Source of the DNA: Rhizobium rosettiformans W3 | GTDB lineage: Bacteria > Pseudomonadota > Alphaproteobacteria > Rhizobiales > Rhizobiaceae | Assembly (NCBI RefSeq): GCF_004912135.1 | Contig: NZ_STGU01000004.1 | Location: forward strand, 62,001 to 126,000 | Reading direction: 5' to 3' | DNA: 64,000 bases | Part shown: piece by piece, positions 47,083 to 55,787 of the stretch | How positions within the stretch are numbered: position 1 is the first letter of the stretch | Layout of the letters: the number at the start of each line of letters is the position of its first letter | Program-made: the position numbers and the translations under genes | The notes under the pieces: model-generated | What the model was told of the DNA's origin: nothing | Databases searched by the model: none | What the model saw: the letters and a program-made list of their open reading frames with translations, nothing else

Positions 47083-47973
47083 ATGGAGCCAAGACAGATA
47101 GAACTGACGGCCGCCGACGGTGTCCGGCTGACGGGCCACTGGTGGCGTTCGGAGGGAGTGACGCCGACCGGGACCGTCATCGTCAACCCGGCCACCGGCG
47201 TCCACGCCCGCTATTATCACCGCTACGCTGCTTACCTTGCTGCGAACGGCTTTTCGGTGCTGACCCATGATTATCGTGGCATCGGGCTCTCTCGCCCGAC
47301 AAGCTTGCAGGGCTCGACCTTCACCTGGCGACAATGGGGAGAGCAGGATTTCGACGCTGCCCTGCGACACGCCCTGCAGGAAGACGAGACGGGACGGGTC
47401 CTTGTCGTCGGCCACAGCATCGGCGGTTTCCTGCCTGGCTATTCGCAAAGCATGGACAGGGTCACGGCCATGCTCTCCGTCGGGGGGCAATATGGCTATT
47501 GGGGTGATTATCTGCCGGCGCGGCGCCTGCCGCTTGTCCTCAAATGGCATGTCGCCATGCCCGCGATCACCCTCGCCATCGGGCATTTCCCGGGAAAGCG
47601 CCTGGGCTGGCTCGAGGATCTGCCGAAAGGGGTCGCCTATGGCTGGGGGCTGCAGCAGGGCAGGGCGGAGCAGGGGCTCTCAAGCGACGCTGCCGAAGCC
47701 ATGCGCGAGCGCTTCGCCAGCGTCACGTGCCCGATCCTCAGCGTCACCATGTCGGATGATGAATTCGCGACCCCGAAGGCTGTCAATCGGGCCATGCGCT
47801 ATTACCGCCGCGCCGCGGTGACCAAGGTGCTTCTCGCACCACAAGACCTCGGCTTCGGCCGGGTCGGCCACTTCGATCTCTTTCACGCCCGCCATCAGGA
47901 TCGCTTCTGGCGCCAGAGCCTCAACTTCCTGCGCGACGGAGAAAATCCGTGGGGCAATCGGGTCTATCTCTGA
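47083..47973 (+). CDS. Alpha/beta hydrolase
   Basis: Protein of 296 residues with an alpha/beta-hydrolase fold. The nucleophile elbow is GHSIGG, the HDYRGIGLS strand-loop precedes it, and a likely acid and His are near DDEF and GHFDLF. Substrate unknown; similar proteins are called predicted alpha/beta hydrolases or serine aminopeptidases of COG4757. Two adjacent ATGs (47080 and 47083) occur; the second fits GGAGG at 47074 better. It follows the MOSC gene by 79 bases. Confidence 0.82.
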   Translation: MEPRQIELTAADGVRLTGHWWRSEGVTPTGTVIVNPATGVHARYYHRYAAYLAANGFSVLTHDYRGIGLSRPTSLQGSTFTWRQWGEQDFDAALRHALQEDETGRVLVVGHSIGGFLPGYSQSMDRVTAMLSVGGQYGYWGDYLPARRLPLVLKWHVAMPAITLAIGHFPGKRLGWLEDLPKGVAYGWGLQQGRAEQGLSSDAAEAMRERFASVTCPILSVTMSDDEFATPKAVNRAMRYYRRAAVTKVLLAPQDLGFGRVGHFDLFHARHQDRFWRQSLNFLRDGENPWGNRVYL

Positions 47974-48010
47974 CAGACCCGATCACCCTCCTTGGTAAAG
48001 AACTGTTTGA

Positions 48011-48334
48011 TCAGAACGGGAACTTCATGCCCGGCGGCAGCGGGATGCCGGCCGTCAGCGCCGCCATCTTTTCCTGCGCCTGGGCTTCGCCCTTGTCCTT
48101 GGCGTCCTTGTGGGCGGCGACGATCAGATCTTCGAGGATTTCCACTTCGTCTTCCTTGAAGAGCGACGGATCGATCTTGAGGCTGCGCATCTCGCCCTTG
48201 CCGGTCAGCACCACGGTGACCAGGCCGCCGCCGGACTTGCCCTCGATTTCGAGCGAGGCGATTTCCGCCTGCATCTTCTCCATCTTCGACTGCATTTCCT
48301 TGACCTTGCCCATCATGCCCATGATGTCGCGCAT
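48011..48334 (-). CDS. YbaB/EbfC nucleoid-associated protein
   Basis: Protein of 107 residues, YbaB family: [30 protein letters not shown] then a beta part and [16 protein letters not shown]. It binds DNA as a dimer and may help repair through its link to RecR and DnaX. It lies 48 bases after dnaX on the same strand, so co-transcribed. Confidence 0.93.
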   Translation of the reverse strand: MRDIMGMMGKVKEMQSKMEKMQAEIASLEIEGKSGGGLVTVVLTGKGEMRSLKIDPSLFKEDEVEILEDLIVAAHKDAKDKGEAQAQEKMAALTAGIPLPPGMKFPF

Positions 48335-48382
48335 AACCGTCTCCTTGGATTGTTGTCTTATTTCGTGGAAGGGCGCTGAGCC

Positions 48383-50263
48383 CTAGAATTCGATGTCATC
48401 GCCCGGCAGGATGTCGCCCTCGGCGGATTCGGCCGCTGCCGGCGGGGCCGCGACGATGTCGTCATCCTCGATCGCCGCCGCCTTGATCCGGACGTCGGTC
48501 ACCTTGGCGCCGGGGAAGCGGGCGAGGATTGCGGCCACATCCGGATCCTGCCGTGCATCGACGAGACGCGCCTCGCGCGTCGACTTCTCGACTTCGACCA
48601 GCGTCGGCGCACCGGCCTCGTTGGACAGCGTCACCCACCAGTTGATGCCCGTCCATTCGCTGAGCTTCATCTTCAGCTCGTTGACAATCGTCGGCGGGCA
48701 TTGCGATTCCAGCCGGATTTCCAGTCGGCCCGGTTCGATCTTCACCAGATGCACGAACTGGCGCAGCTGCGCCCTGAGTACGGGTGCGCGGTTCTTGGTG
48801 CAGAGATCAGCGATATCATCAAGCGTCTCGACCCGAACGCCGGGGATCGGTGCTTCCTCGACCTTGGGCTCTCGCCGCTCCAGGGCTTGAGGCAGCGCAT
48901 CGCCCGCCGGCACGCTCTGCAGATGGGCAACCGGCTGGCTCATCGCCGGACGCGCGCCGCTGTCTTGCGCGGGCTGTCCCACGGCCTGCACCCGCATCGC
49001 CATCGAGGCACCGCCACCGCCGCCGTTCGGACGGGGTGAGGATGGCCCACGCTCTGCTCCGCCATCGCCATTGGAGAGCTCGAGCAGGCGTCGCGCGGCA
49101 TCTTCGGGTGAGGGGAGATGCGCGGCATGCGCCAGCCGGATCAGCACCATTTCGGCAGCCCCTGCCGGTCGCGACGAGGCCTCGGCTTCCGGAATGCCCT
49201 TGAGCAGCATCTGCCACATGCGCGACAAGGTGGTCACGGCCACGCTGTCGGCGAGTTCTGCACCGCGCACGCGCTCGACCTCGGACAGCGAGGGATCCTG
49301 GGCTGCGGAAGGGATGTATTTGAGCCGCGTCACCAGATGGGTGAAGTCGGCAAGATCGGTCAGCACCACCGTCGGGTTGGCACCCGCCTCGTACTGACTG
49401 CCGAATTCGGAAAGCGCTGCCGTCACGTCACCACGCACGATGTGTTCGAAGAGGTCGACGATACGGGCGCGGTCGGCAAGACCCAGCATGGCGCGCACGG
49501 CATCGGCATGCACCATGCCGCCACCATGGGCGATGGCCTGGTCGAGCAGCGAGAGGCCGTCACGCGCCGAGCCTTCGGCCGCACGCGCGATCATCGCCAG
49601 CGCCTCTTCCTCCGCCTCGATGCCTTCTTTCGATGCGATCGTCGAGAACAGCCCGACGAGATCGCCGGCGCTGATCCGGCGCAGGTCGAAGCGCTGGCAG
49701 CGAGAAAGCACGGTGATCGGAACCTTGCGGATTTCGGTGGTTGCGAAGATGAACTTCACATGCTCCGGCGGCTCTTCGAGCGTCTTCAGCAAGCCGTTGA
49801 AGGCTGCCGTGGAGAGCATGTGCACTTCGTCGATGATATAGACCTTGTAGCGCGCCGACACCGGGCGATAGCGGACCTGCTCGATGATCTCGCGGATGTC
49901 ATCGATACCCGTATGCGAGGCGGCGTCCATCTCGATCACGTCGACATGCCGGCCTTCCATGATCGCCTGGCAGTGTTCGCCGGGGATGCGAAGGTCGATC
50001 GTCGGCTTGTCGATCTCTGGTGTCTTGTAGTTCAGCGCACGCGCCAGAATGCGGGCCGTGGTGGTCTTGCCCACCCCGCGCACGCCGGTCAGCATATAGG
50101 CCTGCGCAATGCGGCCGGTTTCGAACGCATTGGTCAGCGTCCGCACCATCGGCTCCTGGCCGACCATCAGGTCCGTGAAATCCTTGGGGCGATATTTGCG
50201 GGCAAGAACGCGGTAGCCGCCGGGGGCGGGCTTGGCCTCTGCAGTCGGCTCGAAATCGCTCAT
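48383..50263 (-). CDS. dnaX: DNA polymerase III subunits gamma and tau
   Basis: Protein of 626 residues. Walker A is GVRGVGKTTTAR, Walker B FIIDEVHML-like (YIIDEVHMLS), and the sensor I region FIFATTEIRKVP follows. The zinc module of E. coli DnaX (four Cys) is largely lost: only one Cys remains in IPGEHCQAIMEG. After the clamp-loader ATPase come a linker and a C-terminal tau part (~residues 390-600). The start at 50263 gives the family N-terminus; the upstream frame overlaps the SRP RNA. No ribosomal frameshift site was identified. Confidence 0.95.
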   Translation of the reverse strand: MSDFEPTAEAKPAPGGYRVLARKYRPKDFTDLMVGQEPMVRTLTNAFETGRIAQAYMLTGVRGVGKTTTARILARALNYKTPEIDKPTIDLRIPGEHCQAIMEGRHVDVIEMDAASHTGIDDIREIIEQVRYRPVSARYKVYIIDEVHMLSTAAFNGLLKTLEEPPEHVKFIFATTEIRKVPITVLSRCQRFDLRRISAGDLVGLFSTIASKEGIEAEEEALAMIARAAEGSARDGLSLLDQAIAHGGGMVHADAVRAMLGLADRARIVDLFEHIVRGDVTAALSEFGSQYEAGANPTVVLTDLADFTHLVTRLKYIPSAAQDPSLSEVERVRGAELADSVAVTTLSRMWQMLLKGIPEAEASSRPAGAAEMVLIRLAHAAHLPSPEDAARRLLELSNGDGGAERGPSSPRPNGGGGGASMAMRVQAVGQPAQDSGARPAMSQPVAHLQSVPAGDALPQALERREPKVEEAPIPGVRVETLDDIADLCTKNRAPVLRAQLRQFVHLVKIEPGRLEIRLESQCPPTIVNELKMKLSEWTGINWWVTLSNEAGAPTLVEVEKSTREARLVDARQDPDVAAILARFPGAKVTDVRIKAAAIEDDDIVAAPPAAAESAEGDILPGDDIEF

Positions 50264-50344
50264 CGCGTTGCCAGCTTCCCCGTCGCCCGCAGCCGGGCAT
50301 GGCACGGCCCGTGTTGGAAACAAAGGCCGGAAATGAAGATGAGG

Positions 50345-50442
50345 TGGGAGGCTGGCACGATGACCCGTGCCGCGCTCGTTAGGGCTGCTTCCTTCCGGAC
50401 CTGACCCGGTTGGCGAGTGGCTCGTCCACCACCAACCTCCCG
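50345..50442 (-). ncRNA. ffs: 4.5S signal recognition particle RNA
   Basis: On the minus strand the conserved SRP core GGTCAGGTCCGGAAGGAAGC and AGCCCTAAC is present, closed by GGGAGGTTGG pairing with CCAGCCTCCC. This is a ~98-base bacterial small SRP RNA that binds Ffh and guides membrane protein insertion. It lies just upstream of dnaX, a placement common in alphaproteobacteria. Confidence 0.96.
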
Positions 50443-50448
50443 AGGAGA

Positions 50449-50477
50449 CATATCGGCAATAACGTCGCCAAATGCAA
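50449..50477 (-). promoter_or_regulatory. Promoter of the SRP RNA gene
   Basis: On the minus strand TTGCAT (50477-50472), a 17-base spacer and GATATG (50454-50449) place a start near 50442, which is the predicted 5' end of the SRP RNA. Confidence 0.65.
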
Positions 50478-50533
50478 GCCAAGCGCCAAAAAAACTGCTA
50501 GCCTTTGGTCAAAGCATTTCGGAGAGAAACACC

Positions 50534-50941
50534 GTGCAGCCCTTCATCCTGGATGAGCGTCTTGGCCGAGACAGCGAGTCGATCCTCAAACTCGGCCTCT
50601 GTGACCTCAGATTGGCAAGGGATAGCCGCTGGCCCTGGCTGATCCTCGTGCCGCAGCGGCCTGATGTCTCGGAGATCTTCGATCTGACTCCGCTCGATCA
50701 GGCCGTCCTGACTTTCGAGCAGGTGACGGTGGGGGCGGCACTCAAGAAGGCGACGGGCGCGGAGAAGATCAATATCGCCGCGATTGGCAACATCGTGCGT
50801 CAGCTCCACGTCCATGTCGTGGCACGCTTCGAGAACGACCCGAACTGGCCCGGCCCGATCTGGGGCTTCGAGAAGCCGATTCCCTATCAGGAAGAGACCT
50901 TTCAGGCGATGAAGAACAGGATCCTTGAAGCATTCCAATGA
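50534..50941 (+). CDS. HIT-family nucleotide hydrolase
   Basis: Protein of 135 residues, histidine-triad family: the motif QLHVHVVAR (H-x-H, where the last position of the usual triad is Arg-flanked) and WPWLILVPQR. HIT enzymes hydrolyse nucleotide-phosphoramidates or dinucleoside polyphosphates. The GTG at 50534 follows GGAGAG; longer frames run into the SRP RNA promoter. Its stop overlaps the NudC start as ATGA, indicating a coupled pair. Confidence 0.85.
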   Translation: MQPFILDERLGRDSESILKLGLCDLRLARDSRWPWLILVPQRPDVSEIFDLTPLDQAVLTFEQVTVGAALKKATGAEKINIAAIGNIVRQLHVHVVARFENDPNWPGPIWGFEKPIPYQEETFQAMKNRILEAFQ

Positions 50942-51897
50942 AGAATTCCATTTTCCTCAATCGTGCTCCCCATCTCGAACCCAGCGAACTCACGGCCTTC
51001 TCCGGCAACAAGCTCGACCGTGACAGCGAGCATCGCGACGAGACCACGCTCGAAACGGCGCTGAAGGTCGAGGGCACCCATATCCTTGCCTTCTCCGGCA
51101 CCCAGCTCGTCCTCAAACACGACGGCCAGGTTCTGGACCCGCTCTTCGCCCCTTACGAACTGGTCGATCTTCAGCCGAAATTCGACGACGCCATCCTGCT
51201 CGGCCATCAGGCCTCGGGCGAGCCGCGTCTCGCCGTGCCTGTCAATGTGGCACCGGAAGCACTTGCCGCTCATTACAAGCCGGCCGATCCCCGCGCGCTG
51301 TTTCGCGACGCCCTCGTCGGGGACGAATTGCTGGGCGAAGTCGCCCAGGCGCTCAGCCTCCTGCGCTGGAATGCCGACAACAAGTTCTGCGGCCGTTGTG
51401 GCGGCACGATGGAAACCCTGATCGGCGGCTACAAGCGCAGATGCACCGCCTGCAGCCACGAGATTTTTCCGCGCACCGATCCGGTCGCGATCATGCTGGT
51501 CGTCGATGAGAAGCAGGATCGCTGCCTTATGGGCAGAAGCCCGCGCTTTCCGGCCGGCATGTATTCCTCGCTCGCCGGCTTCGTCGAGCCGGGGGAGACG
51601 ATCGAAAACGCCGTCCGCCGCGAAACACGCGAGGAATCGGGCATCACCGTCGGCCGCGTCCGCTATCACGCCTCGCAACCCTGGCCGATGCCGCATCAGC
51701 TGATGATCGGCTGCTATGGCGAGGCGACCACCGTCGATATCACTTTCGACACGACGGAACTGGAGGATTGCCGCTGGTTCACCCGCGAGGAAATCGGCGC
51801 CATGTTGTCGGAAGGCTCATACGACGGGCGGTCGCTACCGATCCAGGGCACCATCGCCCGCAGGCTGATCGAGGACTGGTTCGAATGGCGGCACTGA
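50938..51897 (+). CDS. nudC: NAD+ diphosphatase / RNA deNADding enzyme NudC
   Basis: Protein of 319 residues. The zinc ribbon is CGRC then CTAC (residues ~151-172), the Nudix box is GFVEPGETIENAVRRETREE, and SQPWPMPHQLM is the NudC-specific motif. It cleaves NAD(H) to NMN and AMP and removes NAD caps from RNA 5' ends. Translationally coupled to a HIT protein upstream (4-base overlap), and convergent to pheA with a 21-base gap. Confidence 0.95.
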   Translation: MKNSIFLNRAPHLEPSELTAFSGNKLDRDSEHRDETTLETALKVEGTHILAFSGTQLVLKHDGQVLDPLFAPYELVDLQPKFDDAILLGHQASGEPRLAVPVNVAPEALAAHYKPADPRALFRDALVGDELLGEVAQALSLLRWNADNKFCGRCGGTMETLIGGYKRRCTACSHEIFPRTDPVAIMLVVDEKQDRCLMGRSPRFPAGMYSSLAGFVEPGETIENAVRRETREESGITVGRVRYHASQPWPMPHQLMIGCYGEATTVDITFDTTELEDCRWFTREEIGAMLSEGSYDGRSLPIQGTIARRLIEDWFEWRH

Positions 51898-51918
51898 GCC
51901 GTCTCCCACCTATGCAGT

Positions 51919-52770
51919 TCAGAGCTTGCCGCGCATTTCATGCGCCTTGTAGACGCCGAGGATGCGGACCTTTTCCGAGAAGAAGCGCAGTTCTTCCAGT
52001 GCCCGCTTCACCGGCGCGTCCTCCGGATGTCCCTCGATATCGGCATAGAACTGGGTCGCGATGAACTTGCCGCCGATCTGGTAGCTCTCGAGCTTGGTCA
52101 TGTTGACGCCATTGGTGGCAAATCCGCCCATCGCCTTGTAGAGCGCTGCCGGGATGTTGCGGACATTGAACACGAACGTGGTGATGAAACGCTCGTCGTC
52201 ACTCACCCGTTTCGGCTCGTCCTCGTCACGCGAGAGCACGACGAAGCGCGTCACGTTGTTCTCGGAATCCTCGACATTCTCGGCCAGGATATCGAGCCCG
52301 TAGAGCGACGCTGCAAGCCGCGGCGCAAGGGCGGCCATCGTCCGGTCGCCCTTCTCCGAGACGAGCTTGGCAGCGCCGGCGGTGTCGCCGGCGACGACCG
52401 CCTTCCAGCCATGGCTGCGGATGATCTTGCGGCACTGACCAAGCGCATGGATGTGGCTGTGCACGGTGCGGATCTCGTCGAGCTTCACGCCCGGCAGCAC
52501 CATCAGCTGGAAGCGGATCGGCATGAAATATTCGCCGACGATGTGCAGACGCGACAGCGGCAGCAGATAGTGGATGTCGGCAACGCGACCGGCCAGCGTG
52601 TTCTCGATCGGGATCATCGCGAGATCCACCTCGCCCGTCTCCAGCGCCACGAAGGCATCCTCGAAGGTCGGGCAGGGCAGTGGCTCCATGTTGGGGAACA
52701 TGTCGCGGCAGGCCATGTCAGAATTGGCGCCGTAGTCGCCCTGGAAGGAAATCTTGTTCGTCGGTGCCAA
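51919..52770 (-). CDS. pheA: Prephenate dehydratase
   Basis: Protein of 283 residues: the catalytic PDT domain (FQGDYGANSD, PIENTLAG, HSHIHALGQCR, DTAGAA, and TRFVVLSR with the catalytic Thr) followed by an ACT domain (GGFATNGVNMTKLESY) that binds Phe for feedback control. There is no chorismate mutase domain, so it is the monofunctional type. The likely start is TTG at 52770, four bases past the kdsB stop. It makes phenylpyruvate for phenylalanine. Confidence 0.95.
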   Translation of the reverse strand: MAPTNKISFQGDYGANSDMACRDMFPNMEPLPCPTFEDAFVALETGEVDLAMIPIENTLAGRVADIHYLLPLSRLHIVGEYFMPIRFQLMVLPGVKLDEIRTVHSHIHALGQCRKIIRSHGWKAVVAGDTAGAAKLVSEKGDRTMAALAPRLAASLYGLDILAENVEDSENNVTRFVVLSRDEDEPKRVSDDERFITTFVFNVRNIPAALYKAMGGFATNGVNMTKLESYQIGGKFIATQFYADIEGHPEDAPVKRALEELRFFSEKVRILGVYKAHEMRGKL

Positions 52771-52774
52771 GGGA

Positions 52775-53545
52775 TCAGTGTCCTGCGTTGGAGGATGCGG
52801 AAAGGATGCGGCGCGCCTTTTCGAGATCGTCGGGTGTGTCGACGCCGAGCGGCACGGTCTTCACCACCTCGGCATCGATGCGCATGCCGGCCTCGAGCGC
52901 GCGAAGCTGCTCCAGCGACTCGCGTCTTTCGAGCGTCGACGGCGAGAGCGAGACGAAGCGTTCGAGCGCTGCGCGGCGATAGGCGTAAAGCCCGATATGG
53001 TGATAAAGCGGCCCGGCACCGTAAGGAGCGGTGGCGCGGGTAAAGTAGAGCGCCCGGAGCCTGTCGCCGGAAATCGGCGATCCCACGACCTTCACGACAT
53101 TCGGATTGGTCTTTTCCTGCTCGTCCTCGATCTCCACCGTCAGCGTCGCGATGTCGACGGCTGGGTCTTGAAGCGGCCTCAGTGCGGCACGGATCGTTTG
53201 CGGATCGATGGTCGGCAGGTCGCCCTGCACATTGATGACGATTTCAGCCTGACCATCTGGGTCGACCTTGCTCAGCGCTTCGAAGATACGGTCGGAACCC
53301 GACTGGTGGTCCGCCCGTGTCATGACCACCTCGAAGCCCGCGGCTTCCACGGCGTCGAACACTTCGCTGTCGTCGGTGGCCACGATGATTCGCCCGACCT
53401 CGGCTTCCTGAGCCCGTTTCGCGACCTGCACGATCATCGGCAGACCGGCGATATCGGCAAGTGGCTTGCCCGGAAGTCGAGTGGATGCCATGCGGGCCGG
53501 GATCAGGACCAGGGTTTTGGCAGTTCCGCCTTCATTCATGTCCAT
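52775..53545 (-). CDS. kdsB: 3-deoxy-manno-octulosonate cytidylyltransferase
   Basis: Protein of 256 residues. It opens with [20 protein letters not shown] (sugar nucleotide loop) and has [11 protein letters not shown] with the metal Asp, and [10 protein letters not shown]. It activates Kdo with CTP for lipopolysaccharide core. It lies 4 bases before pheA; the pair is conserved in Rhizobiaceae. The start at 53545 is an ATG with GGGG upstream; a second ATG lies at 53539. Confidence 0.96.
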   Translation of the reverse strand: MDMNEGGTAKTLVLIPARMASTRLPGKPLADIAGLPMIVQVAKRAQEAEVGRIIVATDDSEVFDAVEAAGFEVVMTRADHQSGSDRIFEALSKVDPDGQAEIVINVQGDLPTIDPQTIRAALRPLQDPAVDIATLTVEIEDEQEKTNPNVVKVVGSPISGDRLRALYFTRATAPYGAGPLYHHIGLYAYRRAALERFVSLSPSTLERRESLEQLRALEAGMRIDAEVVKTVPLGVDTPDDLEKARRILSASSNAGH

Positions 53546-53694
53546 AACCCCTTCAAATCACCGAACAGAAGTGTCAAAAAGTCCCAGTTGCGGGACCATA
53601 ATCGTGTTGCAAGTGTTATGCAAAAGACATAGGTTCCGCGCGATTTCAAGATCGTCCGGTTGCTCATCGGCCGGCTGCACGGGGAGCTTTGCAG

Positions 53695-54456
53695 ATGAAC
53701 TCTTATACCAACATGGGCGTGGGTGCCTTTCTCGGCACCGTCTTCGTCCTGATGTCTGTGTCGATCGCTTCGGAAGGCATTTTCCACTCGGAAGCACCCG
53801 AGCAGGAAGGCTTCGCCATTGTTGCCGAAGAAGCGGGTCCGGCAGAGGCTGCACCCGAGGTCGCCGCAACGCCGATCGCCGTGCTTCTCGCCAGCGCTGA
53901 TGCGGGCGCAGGTGAAGCCGTGTTCAAGAAGTGCGCGAGCTGTCACACCGTCGACAAGGGTGGCGCCAACAAGGTTGGCCCGAACCTCTATGGCCTTGTC
54001 GACCGCCCGATCGCTTCGCATGAAGGCTTCAGCTACTCCGCTGCCATGACCGAATTCTCCCAGGGCGGCTCCGTCCTTTGGACCTGGGAACACCTCAATG
54101 AATTCCTGCTGGCGCCGAAGCAGCACATCCCGGGCACCGCCATGGGCTTTGCCGGCATCAAGAAGGATGACGAGCGCGCCAACCTGATCATGTATCTGCA
54201 CACGATGGCAGACAGCCCGGTTCCGCTCCCGACCCCGGAGGCTGCACCGGCAGACGCCGCAGCAGCCCCTGCAGACGCAGCGCCGGCTGATGCCGCTGCC
54301 GCCCCGGCAGATGCGGCCCCGGCGGAGGCTCCGGCCGAAGCTGCTCCGGCTGCTCCGGCAGAGGCCGCTCCGGAAGCACCGGCGGACGCAGCGCCCGCGG
54401 CCCCCGCAGAACCGGCTCCGGCCGAGCCTGCTCCGGCACAGACGACGACGCCGTAA
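53695..54456 (+). CDS. Membrane-anchored class I cytochrome c with Ala/Pro-rich tail
   Basis: Protein of 253 residues. A single N-terminal helix (residues ~8-28) acts as an uncleaved anchor, as in CycM. The heme motif is CASCH (residues ~79-83) with the axial Met in PGTAMGFAG. The last ~75 residues are repeats of Ala, Pro, Asp and Glu (for example [12 protein letters not shown]). It probably carries electrons from the bc1 complex to a terminal oxidase. The ATG at 53695 follows GGGGAG. The tail is absent from typical CycM proteins. Confidence 0.9.
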   Translation: MNSYTNMGVGAFLGTVFVLMSVSIASEGIFHSEAPEQEGFAIVAEEAGPAEAAPEVAATPIAVLLASADAGAGEAVFKKCASCHTVDKGGANKVGPNLYGLVDRPIASHEGFSYSAAMTEFSQGGSVLWTWEHLNEFLLAPKQHIPGTAMGFAGIKKDDERANLIMYLHTMADSPVPLPTPEAAPADAAAAPADAAPADAAAAPADAAPAEAPAEAAPAAPAEAAPEAPADAAPAAPAEPAPAEPAPAQTTTP

Positions 54457-54485
54457 TTCGGTCGTTTCGATTTCTTCGCACTCTG

Positions 54486-54518
54486 CGCCCGGCCCTTGCG
54501 GCCGGGCGTTTGCGTTTC
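54486..54518 (+). terminator. Rho-independent terminator of the cytochrome gene
   Basis: CGCCCGGCC (54486-54494), loop CTTGC and GGCCGGGCG (54500-54508) form a perfect 9-base stem followed by TTTGCGTTT. It lies between the convergent cytochrome and AEC transporter genes. Confidence 0.8.
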
Positions 54519-55461
54519 AGAGCAGAAGCAAGGCCCAGAGCGATACGGTCACCACCCCAGCCGCTGTCGATAGCGTGATGACAGAGGCTGCCAGCCCCTG
54601 ACCGACGCCGAAGCGGCTGGCAATCAGCCAGGCATTGATGCCTGTCGGAACCGACGAGGTGAGCACCAGTGCCGCAGTCCATTGCGGTGAAAGGCCAAGT
54701 AGCGTCGAAGCGAGCCACACCACCGCAGGCATCAGGGCAAGCTTCAGGAGCGAAATGCTGGCAGCGATCCGGACATTGCCTGCCAGGCCATATTTGTTCA
54801 GCGTCATGCCGAGCGAAATCAGCGCTGCCGGCGCCGCCATGCCGGCGACCTGTGCGACGATGCCGTCGATCAGCGCGGGGACAGGTGTGCCCACGACCTG
54901 CAGGAGGATGCCGCCGGCAAGGCCAATGATCAGCGGGTTGCGGATGAGGTTGCCGCCCACCTGTTTCGAAACGGCAAGGATGCCGGCGGCCTGCCGGCCA
55001 CCGCTTTTCTGCTCCGCCCGTTCCATCGCGAGAACCCCCGCGATCATCATCAACGGCAGATGCACGGCAAGCAGGATCGACATCGCGACAATCCCATCCG
55101 GACCGACCGTGCGCTCGACGAGTGGAAGACCGATGAAGACATTGTTGGCAAAGGCGGAGGAGACACCGGCGAGAACGCCGAGCTTCTCGTCTCGACCGAA
55201 GAGGCGCGTCGCAACCAGATGGCCGATCGTCCAGGTGACGAGAACGCCGGCGAAATAGGCGATCCAGAGTCGGAAGGGCGATGCGCCATGGAAATCGGCA
55301 TTGGCGATCGTGCGCAAGAGCAGCAGTGGCACCGCCACCTTGAAGACGAAGTCTCCAAGCCCGTCGCCGATCTCCGTCGCGAGGATCTTGAGGCGGACCA
55401 GCGCCCAACCGAATAGTATAAGAATGAAAATAGGAAGGACGTCTTGGGCAACAGCAGTCAT
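54517..55461 (-). CDS. AEC-family (auxin efflux carrier type) transporter
   Basis: Protein of 314 residues with ten hydrophobic segments and the AEC pattern: SSAFANNVFIGLPL in the first half and ISLGMTLNKYGL and TSSVPTGINAWLIASRF in the second. Bacterial members export or import small acids; substrate unknown. The start at 55461 gives a good family N-terminus (MTAVAQDVLPIFILILFGW). It is convergent with the cytochrome gene. Confidence 0.86.
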   Translation of the reverse strand: MTAVAQDVLPIFILILFGWALVRLKILATEIGDGLGDFVFKVAVPLLLLRTIANADFHGASPFRLWIAYFAGVLVTWTIGHLVATRLFGRDEKLGVLAGVSSAFANNVFIGLPLVERTVGPDGIVAMSILLAVHLPLMMIAGVLAMERAEQKSGGRQAAGILAVSKQVGGNLIRNPLIIGLAGGILLQVVGTPVPALIDGIVAQVAGMAAPAALISLGMTLNKYGLAGNVRIAASISLLKLALMPAVVWLASTLLGLSPQWTAALVLTSSVPTGINAWLIASRFGVGQGLAASVITLSTAAGVVTVSLWALLLL

Positions 55462-55787
55462 GAAACGACTCAAGGGGAGGGCAAGGACAAAAGCCTTCTT
55501 AGGCCGCCCGCCGCTCACCGCCAATCCGCCAGAAACGACAAAAGCAGGCCACTGCCTGCTTTCACGCCGGCCTCATGCCGGTCGAGATAGGCCGCCAGTA
55601 CATCCGTGGTCGGCTTTCCCGTAACGGACCGGTTATGGTCCACTTGGACGCCCAGGGGAGATGGACGTCTTGATAATGATTTATAAGCTTTCGATGTAAC
55701 GGCAAGATGACGTTGATCGGCTTGCCCCTTCCCATCGCTGCAAAAATCACTATGACCGTGGGGCACGCAAATGGAGCCCCGGACCTT

